From: Gigaspora margarita
Lineage: Eukaryota; Glomeromycota; Glomeromycetes; Diversisporales; Gigasporaceae
DNA: 64,000 nt
Direction: 5' to 3'
Assembly: GCA_009809945.1 (NCBI GenBank)
Contig: WTPW01002441.1
Coordinates: forward strand, 25,465 to 89,464
The position numbers and the translations under genes were made by a program. The notes beneath the pieces were generated by a model that was not told where the DNA came from, did not search any database, and saw only the letters and a list, made by a program, of their open reading frames with translations. Position 1 is the stretch's first letter. The number at the start of each line of letters is the position of its first letter. Positions 9,457 to 21,468 of the stretch are shown here, piece after piece.

Positions 9457-11879
9457 GTTTGTGTAGGTGTGGACCAAAATTTTAGTATTGTACCAATTAT
9501 AAACCATAGTTAATTTGTCATACATTAACCCCTTCATTGCCGGCATATCTCTGATCATTGCCATTTATATGTGTATTTGTGGAAAAATGGTCTCAAAATA
9601 GTAAATGATTCGATTAATAGGCTTATCTGACGATGGTTTTTTCCTAAGCCTTAAATGTCGATCAGCATCAATGAATTAGTTTTTCTGAAAAGAACTGTAC
9701 GCGCATGAATATAATGGTTGAATGCATTCCCAGAGCAAATAGTGCTGGGTACTAATACATTATTATCGCTTTAAAGCGATATATAGCATGATTCTACCGA
9801 TCTTCTAAATGAAAATGAATTCTGCCATTTTTTCTTTTTTCAGAACGCACGTGCTTGTGGGCAGTTTGATTTGCATTTATTTTTATTTTTTTTTTTTGGC
9901 GTTGATGTATACCCGTTGCTAGTTGTTTATGATCGATAGTGTCCCAAACAAACTACTAGCTGTGCATAGCCATTCGACGTATCATGACGATATACATATA
10001 GTTGCCTTTTTTTCCTGATCGGCTCCAAAATTTGTTGATCAGAATAGGATCGCAACTTTGTTTTCCAATTAAACAAGAAATGCTTTGGGCAAATGCAGTG
10101 AGTTATTCGAAATATAATTAATTTTTATGTATCAAAATATTAAGATCGAATTTAGTGTAGGTAGTTCTATAGCAGATTGTTGGAATTTTTTTCAGTTACT
10201 TATTAATGTAGATGTATTCGTGGAAATTAAAAATTTTTTTCATGTTTGTTAAAAAATTATTTCACTCAAGCTTATTTATCAAAAGTAACAAAGTTAAGAC
10301 ATTCTTAGATAATTTTAAGACCGTTTATTTAAAAATTCATTATTTTTTTAATTCTTATTATTTCACTATACCACCAGCAATAACTTTACTGTATTAGCTA
10401 ACTATGAGTTAGATTGTATTGAAATTGCCATAGTTTCTATTTGATTCACTGTAAAATTCTATTACAAAGCTTATGAGCTATTACTATGTCACATATGTGG
10501 TTAAGTTGGTTTGTGTTACTAATGTGGTAGCATACTGTATGTATTGAAATTAAGTTACAATTTCTATCTTGACCATTACAGCCTCATGTTAAAGAAGGTA
10601 TTCTTCATACACTTTAACACTCCCTAGGATGACAGGATATTTGTAGCACCTGTTATAAATCCAGTTTCCCGTGTTAAGTGATAGTCCTGTAGAAAGACGG
10701 TCCAGTAATTTGACTATTATAAAAGTAAAGGTTTATTATAACATGGAACACAATGTACAACCATAAAATAAATTTTGTACTGAGAGCTTTGAGTTTACCC
10801 AATTTACTAAACCTGACCAGGCAATCCCTTAACTCGAGCCTATAACTAATCGAACCCCTAGTGTGTTGAAATTAACAAAACAACTAGCTCCTGAGTACTT
10901 ACTATATGATGAACAAGTCACTAGTGGTGTGGTTGAATCCATTGCCCAAGATTTCATGGTGCCAATTGGGATCTAGAAATGGCGTGAATAAACTGATCTG
11001 TGTAAAAATATAAGGTGGAGTACCTAAACAATACATACATCAGTAATTGTATAGCCAAGCGAGTGAAGTCTACTAGGAAAGTTAGATGAATACATGGCAA
11101 ACTGTAAACAGCTGTGATACTAGAGTCTTATTATGCTCTTGGATTGCATTCAAATGATATTCAAATGACAAAATATTTTTGTCTAGACGAATAACAAAAC
11201 CATTTCATCAGGTAACTTCAAATTGATGAATGACGAAACTTGTGACGAATGATAAAACTCATGACAAATGACAATACTCATGATGCATGATGAAACTTAT
11301 GATGAATAACAAATGACGAATAACAAATCATGAATTTTATATGTAATATATAGCATTAGTGATTTTCTTTTAGAAATTATGTGAAATTAATTTTTTGTTC
11401 AACCCAGTTTCTATTTTTAGCCAAAGTGCCTAATGATTTGCATTAATAATCCAGATGTTTTTGATAGTCTATGAAGGAAACTATAGTAGCTAAAATTAAT
11501 TCTTGTATAGTTTAGTTAATTTTTGTGGTGTTGATATTTGTGACAGCTAATGTTGATATTTATGCTTACATAACATATAATAACAAAGTTTTGTTGTCAT
11601 ATATAGTTGTCAAACTTATTAAAAGTTTGTTTATGTTTTATATTAGGATTAGAAGTTAACTGGGTATATAATAAATTGCAAAAGAAAATTTTTCAAAATA
11701 AACAAATTTCTAATAACATTTGATATTGTCCAATTTCTGATGGCTATTTAGAAATAACTAAGGTCATTTGAAGGCATGTAGTTATAATGTTATCATGCGT
11801 ATAGAGTTTGTATCCTATAACTAATATTTTCTATATAGATTAATTAACTTTAATTGCATAATAACAATAGAGAATTGTT
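9457..11879. other. Long stretch without recognised genes
   Basis: 9457-9600 is the 5' flank of the BTB gene. 10620-11110 is somewhat less AT-rich and could be a degraded LTR-type fragment (CCTGTTATAAATCCAG start-like, no partner found). No frame over 61 codons shows domain features. Confidence 0.4.
11225..11335. repeat. Degenerate minisatellite of TGACGAATGA-like words
   Basis: Words such as TGACGAA, TGACAAATGA and TGATGAAAC recur at ~10-25-base spacing for about 110 bases. No coding frame. Confidence 0.55.
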
Positions 11880-12770
11880 ATTCATACCCCTATCAAAAAT
11901 AAAAATTTTTAAAAATTTAAGTGAAGATATCTTGACAACCATCTAAATTCAATGAACTTTATTTATTTTAATTTTATAAATTCATAGAATTCAAATAAAA
12001 AAAAAGTTCATTGAATTTAATTAGATTGTTGTCAAGATATCTTTGCTCAAAGTTAGAGAAAAATCAAAACGTCTATCAAAACAAAAGCTGCACCAAAGTT
12101 TTTTAAAACTTTGAGCAAAGATATTTTGACAATAAACTGACCAAATTCGATGAACTTTTTTTTATTTGAATTCTATGAATTTATAGAATTCAAATAAAAA
12201 AAAAAGTTCATCAAATTTGGACAGATGGTTGTCAAGATATCTTCACTCAAAGTTTTAAAAACTTTGGCTCAGCTTTTTTTTTAATAGACGTTTTGATTTT
12301 TCTATAACTTTGAGCAAAGATATCTTGACAACCATATGATTAAATTTAATGAACTTTTTTATATGAATTCTATGGATTTATAGAATTAAACCAAAAAAAG
12401 TCATTGAATTTAGTCAGATAGTTGTCAAGATATCTTTACTCAAAGTTAGAGAAAAATCAAAACGTCTATCAAAATAAAGCTGTGCCAAAGTTTTTTTAAA
12501 CTCTGAGCAAAGATATCTTGACAACCATCTGACCAAATTTGGTGAACTTTTTTTTATTTGAATTCTACGAATTTATAGATCCAAATAATAAAAAGTTCAT
12601 CAAATTAGTCAGATCATTGTCAAGATATCTTCACTCAAATTTTTTAAAAATACTTTGGTGCAGCTTTTATTTTGATAGATGTTTTGATTTTTTCCTAACT
12701 TTGAGTGAAGATATCCTGATAACCATCTGACTAAATTCAATGAACTTTTTTTATTATAAAATATTCAATA
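11880..12770. repeat. Array of GATATC-edged hairpins
   Basis: Alternating inverted units of ~190 bases. Each carries GATATCTTGACAACCATCTG, AATT(C/T)AATGAACTTTTTTT, a tip like TCTATGAATTTATAGA, the complementary A-rich arm, and TTGTCAAGATATC. Linkers include AAATCAAAACGTCTATCAAAA and its complement. The left end (ATTCATACCCCTA) resembles the end of the complete element at 51043-52476. The right end stops in mid-unit, so this copy looks truncated. Confidence 0.8.
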
Positions 12771-13867
12771 AAATAGCATAACTTATTTATTCTTTTTTTT
12801 TTTTTTTTGCAAAACATATCTGCTACTGCTTTCTCTCCAATAATCAAAGTAAATTGAGCAAAGATCAAATAAATTCAGTATAAGATTTTTGTAAAATATT
12901 GCTATATCTAACCAAAATTTTAAATTTAAACTAACAAAATAACTTCTAATTTAAAGTATACTTAGTTTTCAGGGCATGAAGGTATTCTAAGAACTTAATC
13001 AAAAAGTTTAATACTTTAGAAATTTGCTTTACCTGATTAGAAAAGTTTTGCATATTATTTCTTATTCTTATAAATACTGCTATTCTGTACCAAAGCATTT
13101 GAATTTATTGCACAAGATAAGTAAAACAGAAATAATATTGTTTATATTAATTTGATGACTTGTGAAAATTTAATATTCTTAAATAATGTTCAATAGAATA
13201 ATATTAACTCATATTTCTATTGGAATAATTTTATTTAAAGTATTAAGATGAGGTCACAACCAAATTGAATCAACAATAATAAATTAATAAGGCGAACAAG
13301 TAATTTTGAATATGATTTCAATTAATGACTAATTTTTATATAAAAGATATCAAAATAGTATTAATCATCTTTAATATATATCTATTCCTTTATAGTGTTA
13401 TGTTTTGAATATAAAAAGTAATGACCAAAGATTAGTAATTTAGTTGAAAATCTGTTCATTCAAAATATAATAGTATATGCTTATATAAGTAAATACTTGT
13501 AAATATAGATCAATATACTCTATCTAAACTGAACTATGTATATAATATAAAACTTTACTAGAATTTATATATATACTAGTACAGAATAATTCAATACACT
13601 TATTTCAAACTCTCTTTGAACAATTCAAGTGCCTAGTTTGCATTACAATATACTTGAAGGCTGGAATGATATTATTGTGTTGCAGGTTGATCAACAAATT
13701 ATATATAGTAAATTAAAAAAAGTTGCTAAAAATCTAGTATATAGTAAAGTTGTATTGTACAAAAATACAACTTAGGAAAGATGTGTAGAAACTATAATAG
13801 CACGTATAATTTATAAAACTATGTTTTCTACTAACTCCAATTTAAAAAAATTACAATACTAGCACTT
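12771..13867. other. AT-rich stretch, nothing recognised
   Basis: T- and A-runs and a stretch of TATA-like repeats near 13550-13580. No supportable gene or inverted repeat. Confidence 0.4.
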
Positions 13868-13895
13868 ACTCTAATAGGACCCCAAAATATACATA

Positions 13896-14220
13896 CCGTA
13901 TGTTTCCAAAAATAAGCTACCTCCAAAAGAAGCTACCCCCCAGATTTTCAGAAAAATTTTTAAAAATTTTTAAAAAATCGTTAACAGTCGATACATATAA
14001 ACCTTTTTTTTACTAAGTAAACTTCAAAAGTGCGATTAAGTAAAGTTGTTTAGAATAACAAAATACATTTACAGTAAAAATTTGATAGCATTCGGACAAC
14101 TTTTTATTAGTATATTTTTCAATTTTTCAAAAAATTTAACAATCTAAAAATAAGTTACCTCCACATTTTTTTGTATAACTTTTTGGCCAAAAAGGGTAGC
14201 TTATTTTCAGAAACATATAG
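13896..14220. mobile_element. TA-target MITE (family E, copy 1)
   Basis: Ends CCGTATGTTTCC...GAAACATATAG, with AATAAGCTACC just inside both ends, and TA on both sides (13894-13895 and 14221-14222). The sister hAT element at 44.6 kb shows the empty site. A second copy lies at 29047-29359. Non-coding. Confidence 0.8.
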
Positions 14221-14330
14221 TAAATAGGTCAGGTATTAGTTTGCTTATTTTTGGGGGTTTATGCAGATCTTTTTTATTTTTAGTAATTTTTGCTTATTTT
14301 TGAGGTTTTTGCAGATCTTTCCATTTTTAG

Positions 14331-14626
14331 GATCATCTAAAGCCATGTACCCACGTGATGTTTTTGTGTAAATTAACTAACCAGAGTCGTGAAATTTTGT
14401 TTACACAGATCAGCCCGAAGAAGACAAAAAAACAAAAAAAAACACAAGAACATAAAAATGGTAGTTCAAACCTGTCTTGGGCCATTAATAAAAAATGCTG
14501 GGAAGGCAATTTTACTTATATATCTGTTCTAACCCTAACCCCGACCCTAATGCTAAACAGTTTCTAACCCTAATTTTAACTAAATTTTCAAAAAATCACA
14601 TGGGTACATGGCTTTAGCCATCCCTT
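14331..14626. mobile_element. Second nested MITE (family F)
   Basis: Inverted ends around CTAAAGCCATGTACCCA, flanked by ATTTTTAG at 14323-14330 and 14627-14634, a perfect 8-bp TSD. The interior has CTAACCCTAACCCCGACCC, a telomere-like word, and an AGATCAGCCCGAAGAAGAC stretch related to 16125-16140 and 17265-17280. Non-coding. Confidence 0.75.
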
Positions 14627-15334
14627 ATTTTTAGTAATTTTATAATTAACCTGACCTATCTATGTATATTTCAGGGTCCTACCTTAATCCTAATATTAAA
14701 AAAAGGTTACATATAAAAATTTGATTTTGCAAGCCTACATTATCTATATGAACAATCAAAATTTAGTATAATTATAGTATGTCTATTAGTGATTTCAGAT
14801 ACAACTCATGTGATCTGATGCAACTATATAGTTTGTTATTTTGTCAATATTGAAACAAAACATATAACTTGTATCATTTTGTCAACAGCAAAATAGTGTT
14901 AGGCATCTATAATGTTCATTCAAACTGTACAATACTACTAAATATCTCTAAAGATCCAAATTTACAATGTTTGTGTATGTATATATATAAGTATCAGAAA
15001 CAATAATTTTTTTGCATTTCACAGAATACCACAGAATTCATCTTTATAGAATAATATTCCTATATGATTGGCTAATTATTAAAATCACATGATCATATGC
15101 ACATCTTTAGCCCAACAAGAAAACTACTATACTATATTTGTAAATATATGCACAAGGCATGCTATAGATATCAAAATTATTATTTATAAAATAATATGGC
15201 ATAGTTAGATAAAATGTAATATTTTAGTATTTGTAAAAATATATTATTATTAGGTTATAATTTTTTTTAATTTAATGGTTAGAATTTTACTATACTACTA
15301 GTAGTACATTGTACTCAGTATAGCTTGCTTCACA

Positions 15335-16470
15335 GACAATCAACACATTGACACCCCACTTCACTAACAATCAATTTACTGATAGGCTTGTTTTATAGAT
15401 AATTAGTTTACTTACACTCAACTTATAGACAAGCTGACTTAATCAATAAGCTTATTTTGTCAACAATTAATTCACTAACAATATATTTCACTGACAAGAT
15501 TGATATACTAACAAGCTTATTTTGATAACAATAAAATTCATTGAAGCACATTTCACTGACAGGGATACTAGTCAAAATTATAACAAAGAGAATCCTAACA
15601 GGTCATAATAGTGTCAAAAACATTCTAACAATAAAAATTCTAACAATCCAACAACAAAAAAATTAGTAAATTTATTTAAGTTAGGTTAGGGTTAGATAAG
15701 TGCTTATATTAGGGTTAGAGAAAATACCTGGGTTAGGGTTTGAGTTTAGTTGATTTTAATAAAGAAAAGCTTTTTTTGATTGCCAGAAATTTTAATTGTT
15801 AGAAGTTTTTTTTGGAATTATGACCTGTCAGGATTTTGTTTTTCAAGTTTTTGACCAAGCCCTGCTAATAGTATATTTCACCAACAATACATTCTACTCA
15901 TTTTAATATTTGTACAAGTAATCCAAAATCAGATTTTGTAAATAAACTAAGTGTAAAACATAAAAGTTTAGGGTTAGGGCCTTAATGTTAGAGGCTATAG
16001 AGTTAGAATAATGTTTATTATAAAATTTTATTGTTTAATTTTTAATTAGTATACAAGATCAATTTAAAATTAGTTCTTGCATGTTTTTACTTTTTTTTCT
16101 TTTGTGCATGTTTGATTTTTCATCAGGCTGATCTGGAATACTCAAAATTGACTCTCCAATTAGCTATTTTCTCTTTAGAAGTTTGTATTTTGCTGCAAAT
16201 AACTTATTAACAAAATGTATTGTTAGAAAACATACTATTAGTAAAATGTACTATTAGTAAATTTTATTGTCTTCAAAATATAGTTAGTAAATTAATCTTG
16301 TTAATGGAATGTGCTGTTAGTGAATTAATTGTTAACAAAATAAGCTTGTTGATTTAGTTAGCTTGTTTGTTAGTGTCATTGAACTGGTTGTCTGTAAAAC
16401 AAGTCTATTAGTAAATTGATTGTCAATAAAGTGAAGTATCAGTGAATTAATTGTTGGTAAAATAATACAA
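15335..16470. repeat. Large inverted repeat built of short CACTAACAAT words
   Basis: The left arm (about 15335-15560) pairs with the right arm (about 16210-16470), with blocks like CAATCAATTTACTGATAG and CAATTAATTCACTAACA. Within each arm ACTAACAAT/ACTGACA words recur every ~20-40 bases. The interior has TTAGGGTTAG words. No reading frame of note. Confidence 0.65.
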
Positions 16471-18372
16471 ACTCCATATTACTACATTGTAATAGTAAAT
16501 TTTTAGAAATTTAAAAATAAACTATCTTTTTAAATAAAATATTCTATTTTTTTAAGCATTTTATAATATATACCAATTGATAAAATAGTTTTGACTGCTA
16601 TTTCTGAATTTATATTATTTTTTTCTCTAGAAAATTTAGTAAAATCAAATTTTATATAGTGTTTACTAGTTATTTTATAAACTTTAAACATTATTTAAAA
16701 AATATTGTATTATATAATTTTTTTAAATTTTTAATTAAAGATATAAAAATAAGTGTTCTAATTATAATAAAATTAAAATTATTAAAATTAATACAATATA
16801 AAACAAATAAACTCAATATAAAATTTTTACTAACTTTTACTATTAAATATTTGTTTAGATTTTATATATAAAAATTTAATAAAATTTTTTAAATTTTTAA
16901 GTATTTAAGTTTTAATAAATTTATTTATCTTTATAAATTTTAATAAATTAAAATTAAATAATAAATCTCTACAACTTTTATTAATAATTTAAAAAATATA
17001 TTTAATAAAAAATTTTTTAAATCTTGGCTAAAAATCAAAGATCTTATATGAATTACTAAAAATAGGGTTACTAAAGCATGGTAAATTGTATACTACAGTG
17101 TTTTTCATTAGCATTAGAGTTAGGGCCCACTTTAGATTAGGTTAGAGACAGTCATAAAGGTAAAGTTACCTCTCTGCCATTTTTTGTTAATACTCCAAGA
17201 CAAGTTAAGATTACCTTTTCTTCTATTTTTTATATTTTTCTCTTTTTTCTCTTGTTTTGCTTCATCAGGCTGATCTGGGTTCATCAAATTTTAATGATTT
17301 GTTTAGTTGATTATAACATAATTTACCCTGCTTTAGCATACCCCTAAAAATTGTAATAATTTTCTATTATTGTTGCCTAAGCTTATATTATAAGTTAAAT
17401 TTTTTATTATATAACTAATTATAATTTTTGACTATTATATTTTTTAAATCTTTTTTATATAATAAACTATTATTTTATAAAGTTTATTAATAACATCAAG
17501 ACTATAGTTGCTTAAAATAGTGTACTAATAGTAGTACATAAAATTTGCTAAAAGTAACTGTTTAAAAAAATTTTTCTTGACAACTTTATTAATAATATAA
17601 AAAAAATACAACCAAGCTATTCTGGTATATTTATTAGATGTTTGTATATAAAAATTATTTAAATTTATAATTTTTGATTTTGAATTTATTTTTTTAACTG
17701 TACTACTAGTAGTACAAAATGTGAAAGCCTAATTATTAATAATAAAAAAATTGCAGAATAAATATATTTTTAAAACTGACAGCAAGGAATCCTTAAATAT
17801 GTTATTAATAAAATTGCACAGAAAAAGGAAAATTATTTGCATGGAAATTTTGCAGAATTTGAATTTATCACAGACAGAATTGGCTATTTATTGCTGCAGA
17901 AACCAACATTCCTGGTACGTACATACATGTGCATACTACAGTATCTACATCTGGCATAATGTGTCATTGTGACTGTGTTTTCTTATAAGCATGTAGGTTG
18001 CCATATTAGGTATTTGTTTATTTATTAATTCAAATACCCTTCAATTTTAATATTTTGTGAATTATTTACACTCAAATATTCTTTTTATTATTTACTAATT
18101 CAAATATTCTTTTAATTAAAAATATAAATATTGTAGCAAAGTCTTAATTTTTCTAGACAACAATGGAACTTAACAACCTTACAAAATAAAATGAAAATGA
18201 ATAAAGGATTACCAGAATTAGATTACTAAATAATTAGGAAAATTAAACTTTAGCTACAAATTTTGTGCAATATTGAAAACATAATGAATCTCAAACAAAT
18301 TAACTATCCCTCTGCCTTGCATGCAAATTTACTTGCAAATTTTCTCAAGTAGTCTATAATTGAAATATGGTA
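16471..18372. other. Very AT-rich stretch with one possible exon
   Basis: 16500-17050 is almost pure A/T. The palindrome TACTACTAGTAGTA occurs near 17700 and also near 15295. 17757-17914 is listed separately as a possible exon. Otherwise nothing is supportable. Confidence 0.4.
17757..17914 (+). CDS. Possible internal exon, unknown protein
   Basis: An open segment bounded by ATTGCAG at the left and TG|GTACGTA at the right, both good splice signals, in the frame NKYIFKTDSKESLN...LSQTELAIYCCRNQHS. Its base composition is less A/T-biased than the flanks. I do not recognise a family. Joining it directly to the exon at 19564 would run into a stop with the phases I can read, so no gene model is offered. 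It could be chance. Confidence 0.25.
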
Positions 18373-19506
18373 AGGTAAGTATGGTATTATGGCGCAGTAC
18401 CAATTATGGCACATGCTGATATATTGTGATCCAGTGGTCAGAATTTAATGATTTTACTGCCATTCGATTCATCTCGATGGGATGAATTGAATTGTAGTAA
18501 AATCATACGATTCTGATTACTTGATAAAAAGATATTGATGCTTATATCACTTTGCAAAAGATGTGACCCAGTGATTTTTTTAATGATAATAGCTAAGAAT
18601 CACTAATATTCAAGATTGTCTGTTACGTTATATTTTCAAATGTTACGTTGAAATTTCTTTGAAATCAGTTTAATTCTTAAAATCTCAAAAAATCTATAAA
18701 ATCGCCGATTTTCTCATGACATTGTGATCTGCAGAGGTCACATCTTTTTGCAAAGCGCAATAAGTAAATAAAATTTTTAATTTTAAGTTTTAATAAACCC
18801 TAATTGTAGTATGTTAATAGTAGCTTTTTTTATTAATTAAATCGACCTTCATTATTAAGACAAATTTGTCGTCATAATAAATCTACTTACCTCTAAATTT
18901 TTATAAAAATCGGATAATTTTTTATTAACAGTCATTTGCAAAAAACTTATTTGTGCCATAATAGATTCTTTTGGTACAAAAACGTATTTTATAAAAATCA
19001 ATTAATAAAAAATTATCCGATTTTTATGCAAATTTAGAGGTAAGTAGAACAAAAACGGTGAATAAAATTGTATTATTATGAAGGTCGATTCACTTAATAA
19101 AAAATTTGCTAACAATTCATCAAAGTTATTTTTTTAGTTTTTGAATTTTAATTTTAACTGCTAGTAACTTGTGATGTAGTGATTAGAATAAAATGATTCT
19201 GGTACCATTCAACTCGTCTCATTGAGACGAATCGAATGATACCAAAATCGTTCGATTCTGATCACTAGATCAAAAGATATCACGTGTGTGCCATAATTGG
19301 TACACGTATAATAATTTGTTGATTTTTTGGCTTTATTTTAATTTGCAATATCATGTGATCTGGTGATCAGAATCAAACGATTTTTGTATCATTCGATTCG
19401 TCTCGATGTGACGAATCGAATGATAACAAAAACATTCGATTCTGATCATTGGATAAAGTGAAAACGGGCGTAAAATTTACCTGCGCCATAATACCTATAC
19501 TTACCT
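18373..19506. mobile_element. TA-target foldback element A carrying GATCCAGTGGTC hairpins
   Basis: Inverted ends AGGTAAGTATGGTATTATGG / reverse complement AGGTAAGTATAGGTATTATG, with TA on both sides (18371-18372 and 19507-19508). Inside are three ~110-bp hairpins (about 18425-18535, 19165-19275, 19335-19455), each with GTGATC...GATCAC-like edges and a CATTCGATTCATC/GATGAATCGAATG-like tip. A central hairpin (about 18836-19092) starts and ends in CGACCTTCAT/ATGAAGGTCG. No transposase. Confidence 0.8.
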
Positions 19507-19563
19507 TATATATTAGATTAATTTCCTTATTTTTAGCTGCAAAACTAAAATGATTAATTACAG

Positions 19564-20224
19564 GGTTATATCACTGTTTTTGCTTTTTATTATTATGCGG
19601 TCGCAGAAGCAGCATACTGTAAGGCTTTTAACCTTAAAATATAGATTACTACCAATTTTTGTTATAATATTTGACTATCTGGCAATTCAATTTATTTGAG
19701 CCTTTTTATTTTTCTTAAAAAGAAATATTATCCAAATCGTATTATTGGAAATGAAGCTTTTGGTAGAATCTATGTGTAAATTTTCATAACTGCCTATATG
19801 ATAAGTTAAATAACTAATAATAAGGGTTGTTTCTTTAAATATTATCATAGCATTAACTACGCATAAAATAACAACTACAACTCAGACTTCTGGCCTTCCT
19901 AATTACCCAATCCAGTCCAGTACAGATTCTATACCTCAAGGTAATCATCACGTCCTATCTCATGACACTTTAGTAGTTAATTACTCTACGCTATGAGTGT
20001 GTTATGAATAATCCTTTAAAATTACTAATTATATGATTTATAAAATAGGAATATCAACCGCCCAAAATTTTTATAACATTCTCTTACTCATCGTAGGACC
20101 TATTATACTTTTAATTTTACTTGGTATATTCTTATGGTTTTATTTAAGAGGTAGAGGCAAAGCTAAAGATAGAAATAATCTTGATGGCATTGAGGGTGTA
20201 GCAGCAACTTATTCCGCATATTAA
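19564..20224 (+). CDS. Small single-pass membrane protein, spliced; 5' end uncertain
   Basis: The last two exons are clear: 19851-19940 and 20049-20224, joined through a 108-base GT-AG intron (19941-20048). They read LTTHKITTTTQTSG..., a Thr/Ser/Gln-rich outer part, then one membrane span (NILLLIVGPIILLILLGIFL), then basic RGRGKAKDRN, which predicts a cytosolic C-terminus, ending in TYSAY. The best upstream exon with fitting phase is 19564-19618 (GYITVFAFYYYAVAEAAY) behind a TTACAG acceptor. A tempting ATG at 19550 gives a signal-like peptide (MINYRVISLFLLFIIM), but its phase would make the next codon pair CAT-TAA. The layout (short Ser/Thr ectodomain, one span, short basic tail) suggests a small surface or sensor protein. 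Function unknown. Confidence 0.5.
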
Positions 20225-20818
20225 TAATTTGTTTTAAAGGAGGAGGCCTCGATATTCTTTATTAGTATATAGCACTCTCTTTCTACAGTAAATTAGTATA
20301 CCAATGTTTTTATTTATATTTTTAAGTAATTAATGAAATAGTTCAATTCCTGAGTAAAAATTGTGTATGCTTGATACAGCATATAACTACCCAACTTCAC
20401 GTGGCATGTAAATTTGTAACTTAGCATATTTGTATAAAAAATGGGTAGAGCTAAAGAGTTTGCAAAGTTTTGGAATATTAATGAAATTATTAAAATTAAA
20501 CACGATATAATGAAGTATATATTAGATATAGTATTTTCTTGGTCAAACTTTCACTATAATAAGAGTGAGTTGTTAAATTTAAAATATTTTTAATATTAAT
20601 AAAACAAAAAAATTTTATTGTTTTAAAAAAGAAATAAGAAATAAGCTATGAAATTAACATAAATTTTTGGCAGACAAATGTGCATTGGAGAAAATAGCGA
20701 TTATTTGTCTGTGAAACCTAAACTTTACCACTGAATTTTTTGTTTATCATTACTACAGTACTGAATAAACAATATCATGTGATTATGAAACACTGATTGA
20801 CCAATCTAATTTAATTGA
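20225..20818. other. Intergenic, nothing recognised
   Basis: Holds the 3' flank of the small membrane-protein gene and plain AT-rich sequence. No inverted repeats or frames of note until the element at 20827. Confidence 0.4.
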
Positions 20819-20826
20819 GTCGTCAA

Positions 20827-20941
20827 TAGAGTTGTAGGTGAAACTAATCTTCAATGGTGCACCGTGGTGCACCAAAACTGGTGCACCGATAATTATAAAC
20901 GATGGTCCTGGTGAAACCAACTAGTTTCACCAACAACTCTA
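20827..20941. mobile_element. 115-bp hAT-type MITE with perfect 8-bp TSD
   Basis: Ends TAGAGTTGTAGGTGAAACTA and reverse complement TAGAGTTGTTGGTGAAACTA. GTCGTCAA flanks both sides (20819-20826 and 20942-20949). TAGAG ends with 8-bp TSDs are typical of hAT elements. The interior repeats GGTGCACC three times. Confidence 0.9.
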
Positions 20942-21206
20942 GTCGTCAATCTTTGGTTGTAATTCTATTTTTAGAACACGATCGTTAAAAATTGGTTTAC
21001 ATTCAAGTTAAAATATCTCGATAATTATTATATTAACGTAGGGTAAAATATAGATATAACCCGGAACTTTAATTTGAATCAAAAATCTCGAAATGATAAA
21101 AAAGTGTTAAAGACGGCCCATTGCCCAAATGGATCTACAAATTTAGGTTCGGAATAAATAAAAATTGCAGGATCTTCGTGTAACATAAACCCGCTATTGA
21201 TTTTTA

Positions 21207-21437
21207 CAGGACTATCTCCAAATTTCCGGGTCGGATGCGTCGGATCTAGGTCGGATTTTAGCCCTAGTCGTTAGCAGGTCTATAGCAAAATTACCAGCTG
21301 GGCATTTTTTACTTAATGAATGGATATGATTTATTAGTAAAATTTTTTATGATCTTGGGGCAAAATTGATCAAGTCCGATCCAGCCGACCATAATTCCGA
21401 TGCACTCCGACGTAACCCGGAATTTGGTGACCCCCTG
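21207..21437. mobile_element. CAGG-ended MITE (family G, copy 1)
   Basis: Starts CAGGACTATCTCCAAATTTC; ends as the complement of CAGGGGGTCACCAAATTCC; TA on both sides. It matches the copy at 24493-24727 along its full length, including TTTACTTAATGAATGGATAT. No coding potential. Confidence 0.75.
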
Positions 21438-21468
21438 TATGAGTTGCTAACACTAACGATAAACCCAA

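Larger units (their letters stand above)
13876..14680. mobile_element. hAT-type non-autonomous element (copy 1) with two nested insertions
   Basis: Termini AGGACCC...GGGTCCT with inner TATACATA / TATGTATA. Flanks ACTCTAAT (13868-13875) and ACCTTAAT (14681-14688) form a 6/8-matching 8-bp TSD. The second copy at 44613-44791 has the same ends and inner sequence but lacks the inserts at 13896-14220 and 14331-14626. No transposase. Confidence 0.8.

Noticed and set aside
10620-11110. Possible LTR or gene fragment
   Set aside because: No paired copy, primer site or open frame could be found in the window.
12539-12730. Frame reading FFLFEFYEFID... and a similar one at 52293-52535
   Set aside because: Produced by hairpin arms and the palindromic tip; both lie in repeat arrays.
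14530-14575. Telomere-like CCCTAACCC words (also 15680-15740, 15965-15975, 35400-35490)
   Set aside because: Irregular, short, and inside or beside MITEs; not a telomere tract.
19550-19618. ATG with signal-like peptide as first exon of the small membrane protein
   Set aside because: Its phase leads to an immediate stop (CAT-TAA) in the next exon.
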